This document shows, in pieces, positions 58,895 to 64,000 of a stretch of 64,000 nt of DNA. The position numbers and the translations under genes are program-made. The notes under the pieces are model-generated. The model was not told where the DNA came from and made no database searches. It worked only from the letters and a program-made list of their open reading frames with translations. Origin of the DNA: Maritimibacter sp. (GTDB lineage: Bacteria > Pseudomonadota > Alphaproteobacteria > Rhodobacterales > Rhodobacteraceae); the NCBI GenBank assembly GCA_002695005.1, contig NZNT01000025.1:62001-126000 (forward strand), written 5' to 3'. Within the stretch, counting starts at the first letter, position 1; each line of letters opens with the position of its first letter.

Positions 58895-59398
58895 ATGAAG
58901 ACCCTTGCTACTGCTGCTGCCCTCGCCCTGATGACCGCCGGTACGGCCCAGGCCGAAACCATCGCCGAAATCGCGGCGGGAAATGACGACTTCTCGACCC
59001 TCGTGGCCGCCGCCGATGCCGCCGGCCTCGTCGAAACGCTGGGCAGCGAAGGCCCGTTCACCGTCTTCGCCCCGACCAATGCCGCTTTCGCTGCGCTGCC
59101 CGAGGGCACCGTGGAAGGGCTGCTCGAGCCCGACATGAAGGACACGCTGTCCTCGATCCTGCTCTATCACGTCGTTGCGGGTGAGATCATGTCCGGCGAC
59201 ATCGCGATGGGCACCACGGCGGTCGAGACCGTCAATGGCGCCACGATCTGTGTCACCGCGTCGGATGGCGGCGTCACGCTGGCCGACGGCGCCGGCGGCG
59301 AAGCCACGGTTGTGAGCGCGGACATCGATGCCGACAACGGCGTCATCCATGTGATCGACACGGTCGTCATGCCCGGCGAGATGGGCGCGTCCTGCTGA
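58895..59398 (+). CDS. Secreted fasciclin-domain protein
   Basis: The 167-residue protein has a Sec signal peptide (MKTLATAAALALMTAGTAQA) and one FAS1 domain covering the rest: STLVAAADAAGLVETL, GPFTVFAPTNAAFAALP (about residue 50), SSILLYHVVAGEIMS (about 88) and the last strand NGVIHVIDTVVMP. Single FAS1 proteins are exported and linked to adhesion or cell-surface binding. GGAGGTTACCTGTC precedes the ATG. It is followed by a terminator. A reading back to 58856 adds a non-signal leader. Confidence 0.9.
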   Translation: MKTLATAAALALMTAGTAQAETIAEIAAGNDDFSTLVAAADAAGLVETLGSEGPFTVFAPTNAAFAALPEGTVEGLLEPDMKDTLSSILLYHVVAGEIMSGDIAMGTTAVETVNGATICVTASDGGVTLADGAGGEATVVSADIDADNGVIHVIDTVVMPGEMGASC

Positions 59399-59508
59399 TC
59401 ACGGCAAAGCGGAAAACTTTTTTCGCAATCATGGGAACCAACATCGCCCCCCACGCGTAATGTAGGTGTCCCATGACTGTCCCAGCCGGGGCCCCCTAAC
59501 CCCGGCAC

Positions 59509-59545
59509 GGTGCGGATCTCTTCCCGGAGATCCGCACCTTTTTAT
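59509..59545 (+). terminator. Rho-independent terminator after the fasciclin gene
   Basis: A perfect 12-bp stem (GGTGCGGATCTC / GAGATCCGCACC) with a 6-nt loop is followed by TTTTTATTTT. It lies 111 bp after the fasciclin stop and ends at the stop of the convergent asparaginase gene. Confidence 0.92.
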
Positions 59546-59547
59546 TT

Positions 59548-60402
59548 TCAGGGGTTCAACCACAGTCGAATGAGCGCGGCCTCGGGTGTTTCGCGCCCGC
59601 CGTTTTCCACGCCGGCCGACCAGAGCGGCTGGCCTGCCGCGTAATGACCGGGGGCAAGGCCCCCTGCCTCGCACTGGCTTACCGCACGGATGCGCGTGCC
59701 GGAGGCGATGGCGTCGGCCAGAGCCGCGTGGATCGCCGGGTCGTGCATGATCGTACCGGAGCCGAACACCCGCAGGACCGCCCCGTCGAGGGCGGCGAGC
59801 GCGCCGCGCAGGGCTTTGGCAGGCAGTCCCGGCGTGAGGGCCAGCATGGCGAGGCGGCGGTCCGGGTCGAACCGAGTGCGCGCGGGCGGGTCGGCCGGGT
59901 CCTGAGCGACGGCGCGGAACGCATCGTCGCCGCGCGTATCGTGCTTGATGAGTCCGCCCGCCTCCATGATCCGCTGCGCGAAGGCGCATTTCACGCCGGT
60001 CCAGCCGGGTGCCAGCAGCGTGGCCACCGCGAGGGTGAGATTGGCCCGCGCCCCCTCCCCCGCGCCCAGAGGCGCCATCGCGCCGCAAAGCATCACGCGC
60101 ACGTCGCGCCCCGCCAGCGCCTGTGCCAAGGCCGCACCGGTGAAGGACATCGTATCGGTGCCGTGGGTGACGAGGATGGACGCCTTCGGGTGCGCGTCGA
60201 TCAGGTCGAGCATCCGGTTCCAGTCGGCGGGCCCTACGTCCGCGCTGTCCAGTAACGGGTCGAAGACATGGGTTGTTAGCTGCGCGCCGGTCGGCATGAG
60301 GGTCGCCACCGCGCGTTCGACGCGGCCTGTCTCGGGCACGAGGCCGTCGGGCGACGGGACCATGCCAATGGTGCCCCCGGTGTGGATCAGGACGATCTCC
60401 AT
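59548..60402 (-). CDS. Asparaginase (type I-like)
   Basis: The 284-residue protein starts at the ATG at 60402 (MEIVLIHTGGTIGMV). The first catalytic motif HTGGTIGM is at about residue 6 and the second, LVTHGTDTMSFTGAAL, at about 77, with both catalytic Thr. No signal peptide is seen, so it is a cytoplasmic enzyme hydrolysing asparagine to aspartate and ammonia. It is shorter than many type I enzymes (about 330). The longer frame to 60507 adds an unlikely leader overlapping the AI-2E gene. Confidence 0.9.
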   Translation of the reverse strand: MEIVLIHTGGTIGMVPSPDGLVPETGRVERAVATLMPTGAQLTTHVFDPLLDSADVGPADWNRMLDLIDAHPKASILVTHGTDTMSFTGAALAQALAGRDVRVMLCGAMAPLGAGEGARANLTLAVATLLAPGWTGVKCAFAQRIMEAGGLIKHDTRGDDAFRAVAQDPADPPARTRFDPDRRLAMLALTPGLPAKALRGALAALDGAVLRVFGSGTIMHDPAIHAALADAIASGTRIRAVSQCEAGGLAPGHYAAGQPLWSAGVENGGRETPEAALIRLWLNP

Positions 60403-60500
60403 GCCCCCGGTATGACCGCCGGTCGGAGGCGCATCAAGCCGCGGGTGCTTGATCCTCTGCCCCAAACCCGCCAAGACTGTCGGCGACCAAGGGGGACTGC

Positions 60501-61592
60501 ATGGCATTGCCGGTCGGCACGCAATTCAAATACTGGGCTCTCGCCGCCGTCGTGTTCTTCGTCGTGCTGTGGTTTCTGGGCGATGTGATCATGCCGTTCC
60601 TGATCGGCGGGGCCATCGCCTATTTCCTCGACCCCATTGCAGACAAGCTGGAGACGTGGGGCTTCAAGCGGATCTGGGCGACCGCGACGATCTCGGTCCT
60701 CGCGATCATCGTCTTCGTTCTTCTGATCCTGCTCGTCGTGCCATCGCTCATCAATCAGGCCGGACAGCTGGTGAACGTCGCACCGCAGATCGCGCAGAAC
60801 ATCCGTGACTTCCTGATCGAACGATTCCCGGATGTGGTGGATCAGGACAGCGTGCTGCGTCAGTCGCTGGACAGCCTCGGCTCCACCTTGCAGGAACGCG
60901 GCGGGCAGCTGATCGACGCGCTTCTGAACTCGGCGATGGGGATCGTGAACGTCGCGCTGCTCGTGGTGATCGTGCCTGTCGTGACCTTTTATCTCCTGTG
61001 GGACTGGGACCGGATGGTGGCGGCGATAGACGACCTCTTGCCGCGTGACCATGCGCCGGTCATCCGTCATCTTGCGAGCCAGATCGACCGGACGCTGGCC
61101 GGATTCATCCGGGGGCAAGGGACAGTCTGCCTGATCCTCGGCACTTTCTATGCCGTCGCGCTCATGCTGATCGGGCTGCAATTCGGCCTGATCGTGGGGG
61201 CGGTCGCGGGGCTTCTGACCTTCATTCCCTATGTCGGCGCGCTGGTCGGCGGGGCGCTGGCCATCGGGCTGGGCCTGTTCCAGTTCTGGGGGGAGTGGTG
61301 GCTTCTGGGCGGCGTGGTGGCGATCTTCCTCGTCGGGCAGTTCGTGGAAGGCAACGTTCTTACCCCGAACCTCGTGGGCACGTCCGTCGGCCTGCACCCG
61401 GTCTGGCTGATCTTCGCCCTGTCGGCCTTCGGCACCGTGTTCGGGTTCGTAGGTATGCTGGTCGCCGTGCCGGTCGCCGCTGCGCTTGGCGTCGTGACCC
61501 GCTATCTCATCCAGCGGTACAAGGAGGGGCGGCTCTACAAGGGGCTGTCCGAGGGCGCGCTGCTCCCGCAGGACCAGAACGACGAGACCTGA
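60501..61592 (+). CDS. AI-2E family transporter (PerM-like membrane protein)
   Basis: The 363-residue membrane protein has seven to eight hydrophobic segments: a first cluster at residues 10-30 and 50-90 (FLIGGAIAYFLDPI), then a soluble middle part. Later motifs are typical of the family: IRGQGTVCLILGTFYAV, LTFIPYVGALVGG (about 235), LVGQFVEGNVLTPNLVG (about 276) and LHPVWLIFALSAFGTVFGFVGMLVAVP (in pieces LHPVWLIFALSAFG, FGFVGMLVAVP). It belongs to the AI-2E/PerM family. Substrates differ between members. hdaA starts 1 bp after its stop. Confidence 0.93.
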   Translation: MALPVGTQFKYWALAAVVFFVVLWFLGDVIMPFLIGGAIAYFLDPIADKLETWGFKRIWATATISVLAIIVFVLLILLVVPSLINQAGQLVNVAPQIAQNIRDFLIERFPDVVDQDSVLRQSLDSLGSTLQERGGQLIDALLNSAMGIVNVALLVVIVPVVTFYLLWDWDRMVAAIDDLLPRDHAPVIRHLASQIDRTLAGFIRGQGTVCLILGTFYAVALMLIGLQFGLIVGAVAGLLTFIPYVGALVGGALAIGLGLFQFWGEWWLLGGVVAIFLVGQFVEGNVLTPNLVGTSVGLHPVWLIFALSAFGTVFGFVGMLVAVPVAAALGVVTRYLIQRYKEGRLYKGLSEGALLPQDQNDET

Positions 61593-61593
61593 C

Positions 61594-62277
61594 ATGGCCG
61601 AACAACTGACGTTCGATCTTCCCGTGCGCACGTCGCGGGACCGGGGGGATTTCTTCATCGCCGAGTCAAACGCCGTGGCGCTGGCCGCGGTGGAACGGTG
61701 GAAGGACTGGCCCGGACGCAAGATGGTGCTGACCGGCCCGGACGGGTCGGGCAAGAGCCACCTTGTGGAGGTCTGGGCGACCCTGTCGGGGGCCGAGATC
61801 GTTCCCGCCTCTGCCCTGCCCGACACCGAAACAGCCGCGCTTGCCGGGCGCTCGGTCGCGGTGGAGGATGCGGACCGGGTCGCGGGGGATGATGAGGCCG
61901 AGGCGGCGCTGTTCCACCTGCACAACCTCGTGCTGGCCGAGGGTGGCGCAGTCCTCTTCACCTCGCGCGCGGCCCCGTCGCGCTGGGGGCTGGACCTGCC
62001 CGACCTTGCCAGCCGGATCGAGGGCACGCCGATGGTCGCCCTTAGCCCACCCGATGACGCGCTGATCTCGGCGGTGCTGGTCAAACTTTTCGACGACCGG
62101 CAGATCGCGGTGGCGCCGAACCTGATCGCCTATCTCGCGCCGCGTCTGCCCCGGTCGCTCGCCGCCGCGCAGGATTTCGTGATGCGGCTCGATGCGCTGG
62201 CCCTTGCCGAGAAGCGTGACGTGACCCGCGCGCTGGCGGCGCGGCTTCTGGACAGTGAAGGCGGTGAGGGGTCATAA
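61594..62277 (+). CDS. hdaA: DnaA-related regulatory protein HdaA
   Basis: HdaA acts with the beta clamp to promote ATP hydrolysis on DnaA, preventing re-initiation of replication. The 227-residue protein has an N-terminal clamp-binding segment (QLTFDLPV), a Walker A loop (LTGPDGSGKSHLVEVW, about residue 47), then SRLAPSxW-like SRAAPSRWGLDLPDL (about 128). Its overall plan is DnaA AAA+ without the DNA-binding domain. Position between the AI-2E transporter and ppk1 is usual in Rhodobacteraceae. Confidence 0.9.
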   Translation: MAEQLTFDLPVRTSRDRGDFFIAESNAVALAAVERWKDWPGRKMVLTGPDGSGKSHLVEVWATLSGAEIVPASALPDTETAALAGRSVAVEDADRVAGDDEAEAALFHLHNLVLAEGGAVLFTSRAAPSRWGLDLPDLASRIEGTPMVALSPPDDALISAVLVKLFDDRQIAVAPNLIAYLAPRLPRSLAAAQDFVMRLDALALAEKRDVTRALAARLLDSEGGEGS

Positions 62278-62298
62278 CGTCATAGAAAGGTTACGAAC

Positions 62299-64000
62299 GT
62301 GCCCGATACCCCGCATATGACCCAGACCCATATCGACGCCGATTTCCTTGAGACGGCGTTTCCAGAACCCGTGACACTCGACCCGACCGATTTCGACGGG
62401 CCCAAGCGTTTCTTCAATCGCGAGCTGAGCTGGCTTGGCTTCAACTGGCGCGTGCTGCAAGAGGCGGAAAATCTGCGCGTTCCGCTGCTGGAGCGGCTGC
62501 GGTTCCTGTCGATCTCGGCCTCGAACCTCGACGAATTCTACACCGTGCGCGTCGCGGGCCTGCGCGAACTTGCCAACAACGGGCATACCGCGCCGGGCGC
62601 CGATGGCCTGTCGCCCGCCGAACAACTGGTCAAGATCAACGCTGATGCGCGCGCGCTGATGTCGCGCCAACAGGAGGTCTTCAACGAGCTGGCCCGCGAC
62701 ATGGCGGCCACGGGCATTTCGATCTGCACGCGCGAGGCGCTGGACGAAACCGACCATACCTTCCTCGAAGGCGTTTTCCTGCGCCGCGTCTTTCCGGTGC
62801 TCTCGCCGCTCGCCATCGACCCGGCGCATCCGTTTCCGTTCATCCCGAACACCGGTTTCGCGCTGGCGCTGCAACTGGAGCGCAAGGGCGACAAGCGCAA
62901 GCTGCGCGCGCTCCTGCCGATCCCGCACCAGATCGACCGCTTCATCCGGCTTCCGGACCGGGACGGGTCGATGCGCTACCTCCCGCTCGAGGAATTGCTG
63001 CTTCTCAACCTCACAAGCCTGTTTCCGGGCTATGTGACCAAGGGACATTGTGCTTTTCGCGTATTGCGGGACAGCGACCTTGAGGTCGAGGATGAAGCCG
63101 AAGATCTTGTGCGTGAGTTTGAGACCGCGCTCAAACGCCGCCGCCGGGGCGAGGTGGTGCGCATGAAGGTCTCTGCGGACGCACCGCCCGAATTGCTTAC
63201 CCTCATCAAGCGCGAGCTTCACGTCACGGATGAAGAGGTGGTCGAGGTCGACGGGCTTATCGGCATCTCGGACCTGTCCGAACTGGTCACCGACGACCGG
63301 CCCGACCTGCTCTGGACCTCGTTCACGCCGCGCATCCCGGAGCGGGTACAGGACCACGACGGCGATATGTTCGCGGCGATCCGGCAGAAGGACATGCTGC
63401 TCCACCACCCTTACGAGACCTTCGACATGGTGGTGCGGTTCCTCGAACAGGCCGCGCTCGACCCGGACGTGGTGGCGATCAAACAGACGCTCTACCGCAC
63501 CTCACGCGACAGCCCGATCGTGTCGGCGCTGTGCGAGGCAGCGGAGGCCGGCAAGTCGGTGACCGCGCTGGTCGAGCTCAAGGCCCGGTTCGACGAGGCC
63601 GCCAACATCCGGCAGTCGCGACGGCTGGAGCGGGCCGGGGCGCATGTCGTCTATGGCTTCATGAACTACAAGACTCATGCCAAGATCTCGACCGTGGTGC
63701 GGCGCGAGGGCGACGACCTCGTCACCTATACCCATTTCGGCACGGGCAACTATCACCCGATCACCGCGCGCATCTACACCGACCTGAGCCTGTTCACCTG
63801 CGACGACGCGCTCGGACGCGACGCGACGCGGGTGTTCAACTACCTGTCGGGGTATGCACAGCCCGAAAAACTCGAGAAACTGGCGATTTCGCCGCTCACG
63901 CTCAAATCCAAGCTGATCGAGATGATCGACGCCGAGGCCGATTATGCCGAGGCGGGCAAGCCCGCCGAAATCTGGGCCAAGATGAACTCGATCATCGAAG
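62299..64000 (+). CDS. ppk1: Polyphosphate kinase 1, N-terminal part, cut by window edge
   Basis: PPK1 makes and uses long-chain polyphosphate from ATP. The visible 567 codons start at a GTG (62299, AAAGG upstream) or at the in-frame ATG 62317. The N-terminal domain shows [20 protein letters not shown] and [19 protein letters not shown]. The catalytic part has [29 protein letters not shown] and the phospho-acceptor histidine in [13 protein letters not shown] (about residue 460), followed by [11 protein letters not shown]. It is 21 bp after hdaA and probably in the same operon. The C-terminus is outside the window. Confidence 0.96.
   Translation, partial: MPDTPHMTQTHIDADFLETAFPEPVTLDPTDFDGPKRFFNRELSWLGFNWRVLQEAENLRVPLLERLRFLSISASNLDEFYTVRVAGLRELANNGHTAPGADGLSPAEQLVKINADARALMSRQQEVFNELARDMAATGISICTREALDETDHTFLEGVFLRRVFPVLSPLAIDPAHPFPFIPNTGFALALQLERKGDKRKLRALLPIPHQIDRFIRLPDRDGSMRYLPLEELLLLNLTSLFPGYVTKGHCAFRVLRDSDLEVEDEAEDLVREFETALKRRRRGEVVRMKVSADAPPELLTLIKRELHVTDEEVVEVDGLIGISDLSELVTDDRPDLLWTSFTPRIPERVQDHDGDMFAAIRQKDMLLHHPYETFDMVVRFLEQAALDPDVVAIKQTLYRTSRDSPIVSALCEAAEAGKSVTALVELKARFDEAANIRQSRRLERAGAHVVYGFMNYKTHAKISTVVRREGDDLVTYTHFGTGNYHPITARIYTDLSLFTCDDALGRDATRVFNYLSGYAQPEKLEKLAISPLTLKSKLIEMIDAEADYAEAGKPAEIWAKMNSIIE

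Overview
The window is GC-rich chromosomal DNA from an alphaproteobacterium, most likely a member of the Rhodobacteraceae (roseobacter/Paracoccus type). The evidence is the cycA-like cytochrome c next to a stand-alone ctaD, the hisC-tyrC pair, the AI-2E transporter/hdaA/ppk1 series, an NAD-linked fds formate dehydrogenase operon, homospermidine synthase, a Hint-domain protein and CtrA-type boxes. No transposase, integrase, rRNA operon or CRISPR array was seen. Both ends cut genes: groEL on the left and ppk1 on the right.

Layout. 1-7.9 kb: groESL with a CIRCE operator, two tandem paralogous secreted proteins, a PaaI-type thioesterase, and a leftward set made of a PLP decarboxylase, an orphan molybdopterin oxidoreductase and a DUF2235 protein, with a divergent Lrp/AsnC regulator over a perfect inverted repeat. 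7.9-14 kb: pgm, valS, ribF. 14-20.2 kb: a surface-glycan region with two sulfotransferases, a GT2 plus fucosyltransferase-like fusion, a GDP-mannose 3,5-epimerase-like protein and tRNA-Leu(GAG). 20.3-26.8 kb: LytTR membrane regulator, lipB, a lipoprotein, cycA, ctaD and small membrane proteins. 26.8-32.3 kb: a CDP-glycerol-transferase-like protein, YqeY, carA, and a processive GT2 synthase carrying a GspE/MshEN-like N-domain. 32.3-44.9 kb: GntR, HAD nucleotidase, UbiH-type hydroxylase, aminotransferase, extensin-like protein, tyrC, hisC, ABM/AraC, rhodanese, map, hss, and an HxlR/double-SnoaL pair. 45-49.3 kb: rpsD with a long leader, rsgA, Hint protein, LpxR-like protein. 49.4-56.7 kb: LysR plus the fds operon. 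56.7-64 kb: esterase, an Rrf2/methyltransferase pair, fasciclin protein, asparaginase, AI-2E transporter, hdaA, ppk1.

The most interesting reading is that the window holds two glycan loci that may share control. A perfect TTAA-N7-TTAAC box, the CtrA consensus of alphaproteobacteria, lies in the promoter region between the glycosyltransferase fusion and the epimerase. Another lies just upstream of the MshEN-like/GT2 synthase. The first locus has the parts expected for a sulfated glycan containing L-galactose or L-fucose: an enzyme resembling the one that makes GDP-L-galactose, a fucosyltransferase-like domain, and two sulfotransferases. A 12-bp copy of the tRNA-Leu 3' end on the far side of these two genes hints at an old tRNA-targeted insertion. 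These links are inferences from sequence and have not been tested.
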